Source: Roseivirga sp. (GTDB lineage Bacteria; Bacteroidota; Bacteroidia; Cytophagales; Cyclobacteriaceae). Taken from it: 64,000 nucleotides of DNA. Below, piece after piece: positions 27,947-37,240 of the stretch (within the stretch, counting starts at the first letter, position 1; every line of letters starts with the position of its first letter). Made by a program: the position numbers and the translations under genes. The stretch spans positions 434,001-498,000 of the forward strand of contig JAGYIY010000002.1 of the NCBI GenBank assembly GCA_018402485.1. Reading direction: 5' to 3'. The notes beneath the pieces were generated by a model. That model made no database searches and had not been told where the DNA came from. It was given only the letters and a program-made list of their open reading frames with translations.

Positions 27947-29580
27947 AGGTTGTTCGTTTGATTAAAGAAGGCTTTTAATTCTTCTTTCATGTCTGCTTTT
28001 GTTGTTTCGTACTTGGGTGTCAAAGTCTTTTTATCTGGAAATTGTTCCACCATCAACGTTTGTGTTGGGAAGGCAAATCTTACACCGAGGTGTTCTGCCA
28101 ATTTATTTACTTCCAGCATAATTTCTTGACGGCATCTTAATTCAGCATTCCAATCGGGAACCTGAAAGAAAATATAGAGCATAATATCTAGGGAGCTAGA
28201 AGCATAATCGTTGAGAAAAATATGGTAAGCATCTTTCCGGGTATGCGGATGACGTTTTACAATTTCTTCAATTCCCTCTACAAACACTTCAATCAATCGA
28301 GCTGGAGTATCGTAGGTGATGGAAAGTTTCGTATAAAAACGACGGTATTTTCTTAAGCCATGGTTATCTACTGTGCTGTTAGAAATGATACTGTTGGGTA
28401 CATACATTACCGAATCGCGAAAAGTACGGATACGAGTAGAACGAAAGCCTACCTCTATGACCGTTCCATCAATATCACCCGAGGTTACCCAATCACCAAT
28501 TTGGAAAGGGCGATCGATGAATATCATCAAAGAACCGAAGAAATTTTTGAGCGTGTCTTGTGCTGCAAGAGCAAAAGCCAGCCCACCTAATGACAGCCCG
28601 GTGAGTAAGGGAATGATGTCAAAATTGAAGCTTTTCAGAATAGCAATAAAGCCAACAATGACTACGAAGAATTTCAATATTTTTTTAATCAAAGGCACCA
28701 ACTGATCATCCAATGTATTTTCGGTGCGTTCTGCCACTTGTTCGAAGTACATACCGGCCACATCAACCACTTTATAGGCAAACACAGTGGCAAAGAATGG
28801 CACCAGTGCCTTGGCTAATAAAACCAAGAAGGTACCTACCTCTGTTGGCAGTTGAAGTACAGGGATAAACAAACTGGCTATGATTGCTACGAACATGAAG
28901 CTAAATGGTCGGGCTACCGGAAGTACCACCTTATTGGCCAGGTTAACATGTCCATACTTTACAATTAATCGCAAAATGACCTTTTGAAGAATAAAAGTGA
29001 AAAGCTTATTCATAATAAAAGCAGCTGACACCAGAATAAGCAATCCTAAAATCTGCCAAAGATGAAGTCCTAAATATTTCGATGAACCTAGCCTGGGGAG
29101 TAAATTAAGTAACTGATCTGTACCATAGGGATAAACTGAACGGTGTATGGCATCTAATCGATCGACTGTACTCTTTGAATACAACCAGCGGTCTCCGTAT
29201 TTTTGAACAAAAATATCGGGAAACTCCTTGGCTATCACATACCTCTTGCGGTTGGTTAGGCTGTCTGTGTAGTCCGACTGTTGGGGTGCATCCTCAGTAT
29301 GAATGTATATACCTTCGCCATCGAAAATTTGCTTGAGCTTTATGGCCTTTTCCTTGGCTTCTTCTAAACTAAGGCCCGATATATTGAGCGACTTTAGCGA
29401 TTGATTGGGTAAATATTGATCTTCCTGAAGGTATTTCAAATGATTTTCAATGACTGCTTGCGGTGTAGAGAAAATATCGGGCAAACTATCTTCTTGTGCC
29501 TTCGACACCGATGTGACCGCTAAAAAAAAGATAGCGATGAGAGAAAGAAATCTTTGCCTACTTTTGCGCCTGAATACCAT
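27943..29580 (-). CDS. MscS-family mechanosensitive channel with N-terminal periplasmic extension
   Basis: A 545-aa protein with a signal peptide (FLSLIAIFFLAVTSVSKAQ), a periplasmic region of about 150 residues, then membrane segments from about residue 175 to 345. The pore-lining glycine/alanine-rich helix is TGLSLGGLAFALAAQDTLKNFFGS, followed by the MscS beta domain (IDRPFQIGDWV, VIEVGFRSTRIRTF, VPNSIISNSTVDN). The pore end and beta domain are the most conserved parts of the family. It should release solutes on osmotic down-shock. It overlaps the 881-aa gene upstream by 23 bases and cystathionine gamma-synthase downstream by 4, so the three form one tight unit. Confidence 0.92.
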   Translation of the reverse strand: MVFRRKSRQRFLSLIAIFFLAVTSVSKAQEDSLPDIFSTPQAVIENHLKYLQEDQYLPNQSLKSLNISGLSLEEAKEKAIKLKQIFDGEGIYIHTEDAPQQSDYTDSLTNRKRYVIAKEFPDIFVQKYGDRWLYSKSTVDRLDAIHRSVYPYGTDQLLNLLPRLGSSKYLGLHLWQILGLLILVSAAFIMNKLFTFILQKVILRLIVKYGHVNLANKVVLPVARPFSFMFVAIIASLFIPVLQLPTEVGTFLVLLAKALVPFFATVFAYKVVDVAGMYFEQVAERTENTLDDQLVPLIKKILKFFVVIVGFIAILKSFNFDIIPLLTGLSLGGLAFALAAQDTLKNFFGSLMIFIDRPFQIGDWVTSGDIDGTVIEVGFRSTRIRTFRDSVMYVPNSIISNSTVDNHGLRKYRRFYTKLSITYDTPARLIEVFVEGIEEIVKRHPHTRKDAYHIFLNDYASSSLDIMLYIFFQVPDWNAELRCRQEIMLEVNKLAEHLGVRFAFPTQTLMVEQFPDKKTLTPKYETTKADMKEELKAFFNQTNNL

Positions 29581-32203
29581 AAATATTTACCTGATTAGCG
29601 AAGTTAACAAACACTTCGTATTCCATAGCATTTTGATAAAACAATATGTTCACCTGCTGATCTGCCGGAAGGGGTTCATTCATCAATTCACCCTTTCGGT
29701 TTATCAAATAAACGAGACGTTTTTCACGATCTAAAATCGCATATATTTCATTCCCATTCCGAAAATTATAGAATTTTATTTCCAGTGCATTGCTATGCGG
29801 CTGATTAAATTGAAAGAGTATCTGCCCGCCTTCGTCTATGATGGCCCAAACTTCTTGATTAGTCCTTAACACACGGTAACCAGTGTTTAAAACATCAGAA
29901 GTCAAAGTAAAATTTGTTCTTGTATCTGGGTTGACCAATTGTTTATCGATGGTTCTTTTACCTAATAAATTTAAGCCTACAATTCTTCCCTCATCGCTAC
30001 TTAGAATTAATTCAGTGCTCGCAAAGTCTGGCCCTTGCGACAAGTGCACATCGCCAGCCAAGCGCAAATCTAAATCAACAGGAAAACCTGGATAAGCCTC
30101 TCCTTTTCGATTCAATAAATGGACTGTTCCTTGCTTTTCTACCACCACAAAAGCATCTCTTCCTCTCACCCGCACATGAAAAGGTGAATTCAACAAGGTA
30201 CCTCCCATGTTTTTGGGATTCCAACCTTTAAGACCTTCAAAACTTTTGTCATTCAAAGTGATACTGCCCCTACGGTTGAAGGTAAGAAAGCGATACCGCT
30301 TGCTATTGTCATAATCAATTACAACCGCACCATCTGTGGGCAATGGCTTTTCATAGGGTTTTGGGAAACCTTCCACATCTTTGCCCTTTCGGTCTACCAA
30401 ATGCACGAGGCCATCGGTATAAAACAGGTACTGTAAAAATCGGTTTTGATAGAAATCAATTTGTTCGATATCACCCAAAATCGGATATTTTAATGTTTTT
30501 TTCCACAACACCTCACCTTGAGCAGTGGTGAGGTAGAGATCAGAAGCTGCATCTTGAAACATCAATTCTTGGGCCTGAGTGTTGTAGTTTTTAACAATGT
30601 ACACTGGTGATGTTATCAGGGTGTCGGCAAAGACATTGTATTTTAAGCGGGGAGTATTTTGCTGCCTATCCTGTGCTTTCTTTGCAACATCCTCCTTCGT
30701 TTCAGAAGCATTGAACATCACTTCTGCAGATAAAAGAAATTTCTGGTTTGTACTATTAGCCTGCCATATCACACGGTCGATCACGGATCTTAAAGCTGTA
30801 TTTTCTTCTAAAAAAGATTTCCATTTGGGCTTCAATTGGTTCATCATAGGATCGAGCGCAAAACGAAATTCCATCAATCGAGTGGCAGTGGCTTCCTGTA
30901 CCAATTCATCCAACATTTCTCTGTATCTCACAGATTTCCCCCAAGTGGCCTCACGGTCAAAATCATCCATGACCGTTTTCATAGCATTTAAATCTGAACA
31001 TAGCATTAAGGTATTTTGAAAGGTAGCATAGTAAGGTGCACCCGAGCTGATTTTAGGTTTATTCAAAAAGGTTGACCAAAAGTTTTCATCGTTGAGAAAG
31101 CCCAAGGTTGTATTCAAATAACGCTCTCGATAAATGATGGAATCCTCTAAAGATTTTACCGCTTCGGCGCGCTCATCCAGCATGGCATGAACTTTAGCTG
31201 TATCCTCCACCTGAAATATGTAAACCTCCGCGGGCTCACCGAAATTCAGGTCCAAGGTGATGGTCAATAGCTCATCACTTATTTGTTGTCCTAGTTCCGA
31301 ATTGGTGGCTTGTGCCTTTCGCCAGCTAAAATCTGTAGCAACCAAGGGGATTAGGTTCTTGGCAAACAGTTCTGGTTCATCAGTTGTACTGCTTACGTTA
31401 CTTTGAACTGAAGTGATCCCTTCAATGCGTAACCCATCTTTATTGGGAATCAATTCGAAGGATGAAATGCCCTCTTGAATCAATGGTTGGGAAGATTGAG
31501 GCAGTTCAAAGAATAACTCCTGCCATTCGTCCAACCTGGCATTATTCAATATAAGGCTAACTTGATTGCTTTCTTTAAGGGGGTCATGCTCTTTCAGCAA
31601 ACGATAGGATTCATCTTCAAAGGCACGAATCACATCTTCCAAAAGGACACTGTTTTGAGAAAAAGCCAAATAATCATCTTGAATCAAAAAAACGAGCTGT
31701 TGGCCTTCATTATCTAACAAATACAATGTCTGATCTTTAAAAATCTGTTGGTTCAGGTTAAACGTTTTGCCGGAAATCTTTTCGACTACGGCTTTGATGT
31801 TCTCAATTTTCCATCGAAAACCTTTGCTGCGCGAAATGATCAAAGGCTGAAAAACATCGCTCCCAGTAGAATGTAACGAAATCCAATAAGGCAGTTGGGT
31901 AAGATTGGATTGCAGGGTTCCGGAGCTTTCTAGGGCTTCTAGTTCTGTCGTCCAATGCTTGAACTGGCTGAGAGATGGGATATCAAGGAGGGTTTTGAAC
32001 CAAGGATAAGACTCAAAAGATTTAAATGCGGCATCTAGGTTAGCTCCTTGAATCATGGCAAGACTGGTTTCCGGAATGAGCTTTTGAATGTCCGCGTCTG
32101 CAGTATTGAGTTTCCAATAATATAAAGCACCTCCCAGCGTTCCGCAGATCAAGAGCACAAGAATGATGATTCGTATTTTCAATGTTTGGTAATTAGCGAT
32201 CAA
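29558..32203 (-). CDS. Large membrane-anchored protein with RKG-type beta repeats, unknown function
   Basis: An 881-aa protein with one N-terminal membrane segment (IIILVLLICGTLGGALYYW) and a long extracytoplasmic part. Residues about 35-530 loosely resemble DUF3352-type proteins (IPETSLAMIQGANLDAAF). Residues about 540-881 look like a beta-propeller, with recurring units LVDRKGKDVEGFP (about 600), FNRRGSITL (about 640), LLNRKGEAYPGFP (about 697) and LINRKGEL (about 833). No enzyme motif is seen. The start is TTG 32203; no ATG lies nearby ahead of the membrane segment. The end runs 23 bases into the MscS gene, which suggests coupled expression. I infer an envelope role but no specific one. 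Confidence 0.8.
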   Translation of the reverse strand: MIANYQTLKIRIIILVLLICGTLGGALYYWKLNTADADIQKLIPETSLAMIQGANLDAAFKSFESYPWFKTLLDIPSLSQFKHWTTELEALESSGTLQSNLTQLPYWISLHSTGSDVFQPLIISRSKGFRWKIENIKAVVEKISGKTFNLNQQIFKDQTLYLLDNEGQQLVFLIQDDYLAFSQNSVLLEDVIRAFEDESYRLLKEHDPLKESNQVSLILNNARLDEWQELFFELPQSSQPLIQEGISSFELIPNKDGLRIEGITSVQSNVSSTTDEPELFAKNLIPLVATDFSWRKAQATNSELGQQISDELLTITLDLNFGEPAEVYIFQVEDTAKVHAMLDERAEAVKSLEDSIIYRERYLNTTLGFLNDENFWSTFLNKPKISSGAPYYATFQNTLMLCSDLNAMKTVMDDFDREATWGKSVRYREMLDELVQEATATRLMEFRFALDPMMNQLKPKWKSFLEENTALRSVIDRVIWQANSTNQKFLLSAEVMFNASETKEDVAKKAQDRQQNTPRLKYNVFADTLITSPVYIVKNYNTQAQELMFQDAASDLYLTTAQGEVLWKKTLKYPILGDIEQIDFYQNRFLQYLFYTDGLVHLVDRKGKDVEGFPKPYEKPLPTDGAVVIDYDNSKRYRFLTFNRRGSITLNDKSFEGLKGWNPKNMGGTLLNSPFHVRVRGRDAFVVVEKQGTVHLLNRKGEAYPGFPVDLDLRLAGDVHLSQGPDFASTELILSSDEGRIVGLNLLGKRTIDKQLVNPDTRTNFTLTSDVLNTGYRVLRTNQEVWAIIDEGGQILFQFNQPHSNALEIKFYNFRNGNEIYAILDREKRLVYLINRKGELMNEPLPADQQVNILFYQNAMEYEVFVNFANQVNIYGIQAQK

Positions 32204-32222
32204 TAAAATGTAAGGAAAAATG

Positions 32223-32252
32223 AAAAAGGCTGTCGGTAAATACAGCCTTTTT
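32223..32252 (-). terminator. Terminator after malate dehydrogenase
   Basis: An 11-bp perfect inverted repeat, AAAAAGGCTGT (32223-32233) and ACAGCCTTTTT (32242-32252), with an 8-base loop. Read on the minus strand it lies about 20 bases after the mdh stop and ends in TTTTT. The symmetric A/T flanks could stop transcription in both directions. Confidence 0.85.
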
Positions 32253-32272
32253 CTTGTGTTATTTGCAATGCA

Positions 32273-33202
32273 TTAGCTCAATTTATCAAGCACAGTCATC
32301 ACTTCTTTTACATGGCCTTCAGAAACCTTGAGGTCAGCCATTTCTTGTTCATTTAATTGCAATTCAATGATTTTTTCAATCCCACCTTTGCCCAAGATAA
32401 CCGGAGCACCAAGGTAGCAATCATTGATTCCGTACTCACCTTCCAGCTTCACACATACTGGAAATACACGCTTTTGGTCTCTTACAATTGCCTCCACCAT
32501 TTGAGCCGCTGCACTACCAGGAGCATACCAAGCAGAGGTACCCATGAGTTTAACCAATTCTCCTCCACCGGTTTTGGTGCGTTGAATAATAGCATCCAAC
32601 TGATCAGCATCTATCAATTCGGTAACAGGAATACCGCCAACTGTGGTGTAGCGTGGAAGCGGTACCATCGTATCTCCATGACCACCCATTAAAACAGCCT
32701 GAATATCTTTTGGAGAAACGTTCAAAGCTTCTGCCAAAAAGGCCCTGTAGCGAGCCGTATCAAGGATACCTGCCATTCCCATTACCCTTGTTCTGGGAGC
32801 ATTAGAAGTTAAGTGTGCCTGATAGGTCATCACATCCAATGGATTGGAAACAATAATAATGATGGCATCAGGAGAATATTGAATAACGTTTTCCGTCACA
32901 GACTTAACAATACCCGCATTGGTTTCGATCAAATCGTCGCGCGTCATTCCGGGCTTTCTGGGAAGGCCTGAGGTAATCACCACTACATCGGAACCTGCGG
33001 TTTTAGAATAATCATTGGTAGAACCGATAGTTCTGGTATCGTAAAGATTGATAGGGGCTTTTTGCCAGATGTCTAAAGCTTTGCCTTCAGCAACACCTTC
33101 TTTAATGTCTAATAAAATTACCTCATTGGCAATTTCTCTGTAAGCTAAAACATCTGCACAAGTAGCACCAACATTTCCTGCTCCAACAACTGTAACTTTC
33201 AT
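32273..33202 (-). CDS. mdh: Malate dehydrogenase (NAD)
   Basis: A 309-aa cytosolic TCA-cycle enzyme, the lactate-dehydrogenase-like type. GAGNVGATCADVLA at the N-terminus is the NAD fold, and LDIKEG gives the acidic residue that selects NAD. GLPRKPGMTRDDLIETN (about residues 79-95) carries the substrate-loop arginines, SNPLDVMTYQA follows, and GGHGDTMVPLPRYTTVGG (about 173-190) holds the catalytic His. The Arg-rich loop (RKPGMTR) fits malate rather than lactate. Monocistronic, with its own promoter and terminator. Confidence 0.97.
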   Translation of the reverse strand: MKVTVVGAGNVGATCADVLAYREIANEVILLDIKEGVAEGKALDIWQKAPINLYDTRTIGSTNDYSKTAGSDVVVITSGLPRKPGMTRDDLIETNAGIVKSVTENVIQYSPDAIIIIVSNPLDVMTYQAHLTSNAPRTRVMGMAGILDTARYRAFLAEALNVSPKDIQAVLMGGHGDTMVPLPRYTTVGGIPVTELIDADQLDAIIQRTKTGGGELVKLMGTSAWYAPGSAAAQMVEAIVRDQKRVFPVCVKLEGEYGINDCYLGAPVILGKGGIEKIIELQLNEQEMADLKVSEGHVKEVMTVLDKLS

Positions 33203-33232
33203 ATTTTCTGGGGTTTATTTTTCTAAATGCAA

Positions 33233-33240
33233 CAAAGTTA
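33233..33240 (-). promoter_or_regulatory. TAnnTTTG -7 element for mdh
   Basis: The minus strand reads TAACTTTG, a perfect -7 box, about 30 bases before the mdh ATG. I see no well-spaced TTG for the -33 box. Confidence 0.45.
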
Positions 33241-33303
33241 ATAAGGGATTGCTCTAAATGAAATTCCTAGACCAATGATTCATGGAACCGAATGAATTAT
33301 TTT

Positions 33304-34629
33304 TTAAATGGTTTCGCAAACCGCTTGCCAAACCTCTTCTGTTTTAGCCGTAACCTTAAAATGTTCAGAAATACGGTAACCTACAACCCATACAATTTCA
33401 CCCCCCGATACTAAGACATAAACATGGTTTTTCTGGTGCGAATCGACCTTTTCATCAATCAATAAGTCACTTACCTTCTTTGTACCTTTCATGCCCAAAG
33501 GCACTAAGCGATCGCCTTTTTGCCATGGGCGTAAGACCAAAGGAAATGCCAACCGCCCTGCATCGAAGCTGGCATGGCGTGCATCTGTTAAAATATCATC
33601 TTTATTACTTTTTCTAGTGATGTGGTAGGTTTGCCCCTGACAATTAAATTGAAGATCTGAGGCTTCAATTTTTTGAACTAATAAAGCCTCCTGTTTTGAT
33701 TTTTGAATGACCAATCGATCTCTTTCTAACCAAAAAGAAAAAGCCTTTGAATGGATTACCGATGTACCTCCTCCGTAAAAAGCCGAGCCTAAATCTTTTG
33801 CTTCTCGGTAATTCAATTGGAAAGGCCGCAACAGTTCATAAAAAAAATAGGCATCAGCCTGGTGTGCCAACAAATCGGAATGTGCCACCCAAAAAGAATC
33901 ACCTTGATCCTTTAACAAGGTGCTTCTTAATAGCTCAAAGGCTTTTTCTACCCTAGCATTGGCAGCGGTAAGCAATTCCATGTTTTCCTGTTGTACTTGA
34001 TTGAAATTCGGGTTGAGCTTTTGAAATAACGGAAGTATTTCAAGTCGAATAAAGTTGCGCTTGTAGGTATGGGTATGATTGCTTTCATCTTCTCTCCAAA
34101 CCACTCCCTCTCTCTCGGCGTAGGCATGCAATGCAGATTTCGGCATTTTCAGTAAAGGCCTTACGACTTTACCGTTTTGTTGTTCCATCCCTTTTAAACC
34201 TCGCAAAGATGTTCCTCTCGACAGATTCAGGAAAAACGTCTCTATTTGATCATCCTGATGATGGGCTGTAAAAACCCATTCATATCCTTTCTCGCGGCAA
34301 AGTTGTTCAAACCACTCGTATCTAAGCGTTCGAGCAGCCATTTGGGTTGAGCCACCATGCTGCCTTTGATGTTCGGCTACATCTACCCTTTTCAATTCTA
34401 AAACGATACCAGAGGCCGTTGCTTGTTTGCGAACCAAGGCTTCATCGGCCATGGATGCATCACCTCGCAATTGAAAATTGACATGAGCAATCGCATAGCT
34501 AAGGCCGGCCTTTTCGGCCAAGTGCCAAAGCACCATAGAATCTAGCCCACCGCTCACCGCCAAGAGCAGCTTTTCCGATCTGAAATCTCTGGCACTATTC
34601 TTGAACTCACGCAAAATATCGATGGACAT
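33304..34629 (-). CDS. tilS: tRNA(Ile)-lysidine synthetase
   Basis: A 441-aa cytosolic enzyme that adds lysine to C34 of the CAU-anticodon tRNA-Ile so that it reads AUA. LAVSGGLDSMVLWHLAEKAG (about residues 22-41) is the PP-loop ATP-binding motif. FTAHHQDDQIETFFLNLSRGTSLRGLKGM (residues about 120-150; note AHHQDDQIET) is the TilS-specific HxxDD region. The C-terminal KVSDLLIDEKV belongs to the tRNA-binding domain. ATG 34629 starts the protein in the usual place. Its gene head faces the OstA-like gene; about 46 bases separate them if the latter starts at 34676. Confidence 0.95.
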   Translation of the reverse strand: MSIDILREFKNSARDFRSEKLLLAVSGGLDSMVLWHLAEKAGLSYAIAHVNFQLRGDASMADEALVRKQATASGIVLELKRVDVAEHQRQHGGSTQMAARTLRYEWFEQLCREKGYEWVFTAHHQDDQIETFFLNLSRGTSLRGLKGMEQQNGKVVRPLLKMPKSALHAYAEREGVVWREDESNHTHTYKRNFIRLEILPLFQKLNPNFNQVQQENMELLTAANARVEKAFELLRSTLLKDQGDSFWVAHSDLLAHQADAYFFYELLRPFQLNYREAKDLGSAFYGGGTSVIHSKAFSFWLERDRLVIQKSKQEALLVQKIEASDLQFNCQGQTYHITRKSNKDDILTDARHASFDAGRLAFPLVLRPWQKGDRLVPLGMKGTKKVSDLLIDEKVDSHQKNHVYVLVSGGEIVWVVGYRISEHFKVTAKTEEVWQAVCETI

Positions 34630-34633
34630 GCCT

Positions 34634-34641
34634 CAAAAATA
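34634..34641 (-). promoter_or_regulatory. TAnnTTTG element 4 bases before the tilS start
   Basis: The minus strand reads TATTTTTG, then 4 bases (AGGC), then the tilS ATG. A box so close to the start codon would place the transcript start at or beside the ATG. No well-spaced TTG is visible upstream. Confidence 0.4.
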
Positions 34642-34675
34642 CTATAATTCGTTTGCTTTGCAGTTGAATAACAAG

Positions 34676-36187
34676 ATGAGAATTGTAATTGCTTTATTTT
34701 TTGGACTGCTATTGGGTCTGGGTTCCGTTCAAGCACAAACAAGTGTGACCATCAAACGCTCCGATAAGCTCACTTTGGAGGAGTTTGAAGGGCAAAAAAT
34801 GCAGAAATTGCTCGGGGATGTTTGGTTGGTTCAAGACCAAACTAATATTTATTGTGATTCTGCCTATTTGTCGAGAGCCACCAATGTTGCTCGGGCCTTC
34901 GGCCATGTCCGCATTATCAACTTAGAAGAAAACATCAATATTGCCGGAGATTCACTTCTTTACAACGGGAACACTCAAATGGCTCAACTGCGCAGCAATG
35001 TGGTGATGAAAGATGATAGCACCACGCTTTACACAGATCATTTGGATTATTTTAGACTCACCAAACAAGGTCGGTACTTCTCTGGTGGTCAACTCATTGA
35101 CGCCTATAACGACCTAACCAGTGAGCGGGGCATTTACAATGCCAATACCAAAAAATCTGTATTCATGGACAAGGTACATCTGATCAATGTAGACCTCGTC
35201 ATGGACACGGATACTTTATATTATGATGCAGATATCTCAGAAATGTTGGCTAGAGGTAATACTGTAGCCATAACCCCCGAATCTGACACTCTGCGTACTT
35301 CAGATGGTATGCTTTATAATAGAAATACGGAATACGCTGAGGTGTATCATGGCAACATTTCCGGAACGGATTATTACATTGAAGCGGACTCTCTTTTTGC
35401 AGATAACATCAGCGAATATTACCGCGCCGCCTTTCAAATCATACTAAAGTCCTACTCCGATTCACTGACCATTTATGGCGACCAAGGCACCTACAACAAA
35501 GTGGAAAAAACAGCGCGAATGCATGATAATGCTTATTTAAAGAAAATGTTGCAAGGTGACTCTTTGTTCATTGCTGCAGATACCTTGTACAGCAATCAAT
35601 CTGATAGCACTCAAAAATACCTTTCCGCATATCGACAAGTAGAAATGTTTAAAAGTGACCTTCAAGGCGTAGCTGATTCCGTCACCTTTCAATTTTCTGA
35701 CTCAACCATTTACATGTTTCAGGATCCAGTGGTTTGGGCAGAAGATAGTCAGATGACGGCCGATTCGATTAACATTGTTATGCGCAATGATAAAATCGAC
35801 CGCATGAACATGACGAAAAACGCCTTTGTCATTTCAAAAGACAGTTTGGCTAATTTTAATCAGGTAAAAGGAAGAGAAATGGAAATCTTTTTCAAAAATG
35901 GATTCCTAAATAAAACCATCGTAAATGGCAATGGCGAGAGTATTTACCACCTTCAAGAAGCAGATGGAGTACTTTCACTCAACAAAATGCGCTGCTCCAA
36001 TATGGCATTGTACTTTGAGAAAAATACGGTGACAGAAATCAGAACCTACACCCAAGTAGATGGAAGTTTAATTCCGGAATCGGAAATACTCCCCATTGAT
36101 AAAAGACTACGAGGCTTCGAGTGGTTCGCATCAAACCGCAAACCAAAGCTTTATTCCATTGCACGACATTTGCGCTACGACCGTTAA
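34676..36187 (+). CDS. OstA/LptA-like periplasmic protein of lipopolysaccharide transport
   Basis: A 503-aa secreted protein. I chose ATG 34676 because it begins a clean signal peptide (MRIVIALFFGLLLGLGSVQA); the frame is open back to 34601 but that extension would cross the tilS start. The mature part has many repeats of the OstA beta-jellyroll pattern: GDVWLVQDQTNIYCDSAYL, GDSLLYNGNTQMAQL, LYTDHLDYF, LRTSDGMLYNRNTEYAEV, YGDQGTYNKVEKTARM. These strand-turn units carry lipopolysaccharide across the periplasm in LptA and the N-domain of LptD. No outer-membrane barrel is present in 503 residues, so it is LptA-like rather than full LptD. The LptF/G permease at 50-51 kb would be its natural partner. 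Function is inferred from the fold. Confidence 0.85.
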   Translation: MRIVIALFFGLLLGLGSVQAQTSVTIKRSDKLTLEEFEGQKMQKLLGDVWLVQDQTNIYCDSAYLSRATNVARAFGHVRIINLEENINIAGDSLLYNGNTQMAQLRSNVVMKDDSTTLYTDHLDYFRLTKQGRYFSGGQLIDAYNDLTSERGIYNANTKKSVFMDKVHLINVDLVMDTDTLYYDADISEMLARGNTVAITPESDTLRTSDGMLYNRNTEYAEVYHGNISGTDYYIEADSLFADNISEYYRAAFQIILKSYSDSLTIYGDQGTYNKVEKTARMHDNAYLKKMLQGDSLFIAADTLYSNQSDSTQKYLSAYRQVEMFKSDLQGVADSVTFQFSDSTIYMFQDPVVWAEDSQMTADSINIVMRNDKIDRMNMTKNAFVISKDSLANFNQVKGREMEIFFKNGFLNKTIVNGNGESIYHLQEADGVLSLNKMRCSNMALYFEKNTVTEIRTYTQVDGSLIPESEILPIDKRLRGFEWFASNRKPKLYSIARHLRYDR

Positions 36188-36368
36188 AAGGGGTTAAAAC
36201 AAGCCTATATGGTATACGAGCTCAAAGTTTTTCTCTACTTTTAAACTTATAAATGAGTTAGTATATCAGGTTGAAAACACCTCATTGGAGTGGAGCAATC
36301 ATTTCGAAAACTTTAAAAGGCAGAGGATATTTAAAAAAACTGACAACCACTAACTTATGACAATAAAG

Positions 36369-36399
36369 TTGGAATTATAACATTGAAAAGCTAATTTTG
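36369..36399 (+). promoter_or_regulatory. Probable promoter of the bamD-rpoZ-coaBC-porD operon
   Basis: TTG (36369-36371), 20 bases, TAATTTTG (36392-36399): both boxes fit the Bacteroidota consensus with ideal spacing. The bamD ATG is only 7 bases after the box. Confidence 0.6.
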
Positions 36400-36406
36400 C
36401 AAGCTT

Positions 36407-37240
36407 ATGAAACGCACAGGTCTTTTTGCCTTTTTTACAACGCTCATCATCCTTTTCGCCGGTTGCTCGAACACCATGGGCCAGTTAGAGCGATCTGGAA
36501 ACAGTGAGGAGATGTATGCTGGAGCTGTGGCATTCTACGAGCAAGGAGATTACGCGAGAGCCGATTTGCTATTTGACAAAATTTACCCCTACTATAGGGG
36601 CGCTTCAGAGGCAGAAAAAATCAAATATTATTCAGCTTTCTGCGATTTTTACCAAGGGTTTTATGAGGCAGCATCCTATGAGTTTAAACAGTTTTATCAA
36701 GTTTTTGGCCGAAGTGACTATGCGGAAGAGGCTCAGTTTATGGAAGCTTATTCTTTATACCAGAAGTCTCCAGATTATGAAGTAGATCAAAGCAGTTCTG
36801 AAGAAGCTGTGATTGCCATGCAAAACTTTTTAAACCGATATCCGGTTACTAAATACTACGAAGAGGCGAATGATATCATCGATGAATTACAAGTGCGCTT
36901 CGAAACCAAAGCCTATCATAAAGCCATGCTGTACTATAGGTTAACAACTGGTCTATCGTATCAGAATTATCTTGAAGCTGCCTTGGTCACTTTCAAGGCT
37001 TTCAAAGAGGACTACCCTGATTCTCAATACAATGAAGAATTACTTTTTTTGAGCGTAGAAACGAGTTACAATTTAGCAGTTAACAGCATAGAATCGAAAC
37101 AAGCAGATCGATTTGAACAGTCGTTGGCTTTGTTTAAAGAATTTAAAGAAAAGTACCCCAGTAGTGGGTACATGGCCAAAGCCGAAGAATTATCGGTAGA
37201 AGCAAAGGAAACATTAGAACAATTGAAAACAGAAGAATAA
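36407..37240 (+). CDS. bamD: Outer-membrane protein assembly lipoprotein BamD
   Basis: A 277-aa lipoprotein of the beta-barrel assembly machine. The signal ends in a lipobox at LFAGC (Cys about residue 20). The mature protein is a run of TPR-like helical pairs: YAGAVAFYEQGDYARADLLFDKIY near residue 40 (quoted in part: AFYEQGDYARADLLF), then QGFYEAASYEFKQFYQVF, YAEEAQFMEAYSLYQ and MQNFLNRYPVTKYYEEA. These features and the length match BamD/YfiO. It overlaps the omega subunit gene by one base (TAATG). The four genes from here to PorD form one tight operon. Confidence 0.93.
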   Translation: MKRTGLFAFFTTLIILFAGCSNTMGQLERSGNSEEMYAGAVAFYEQGDYARADLLFDKIYPYYRGASEAEKIKYYSAFCDFYQGFYEAASYEFKQFYQVFGRSDYAEEAQFMEAYSLYQKSPDYEVDQSSSEEAVIAMQNFLNRYPVTKYYEEANDIIDELQVRFETKAYHKAMLYYRLTTGLSYQNYLEAALVTFKAFKEDYPDSQYNEELLFLSVETSYNLAVNSIESKQADRFEQSLALFKEFKEKYPSSGYMAKAEELSVEAKETLEQLKTEE

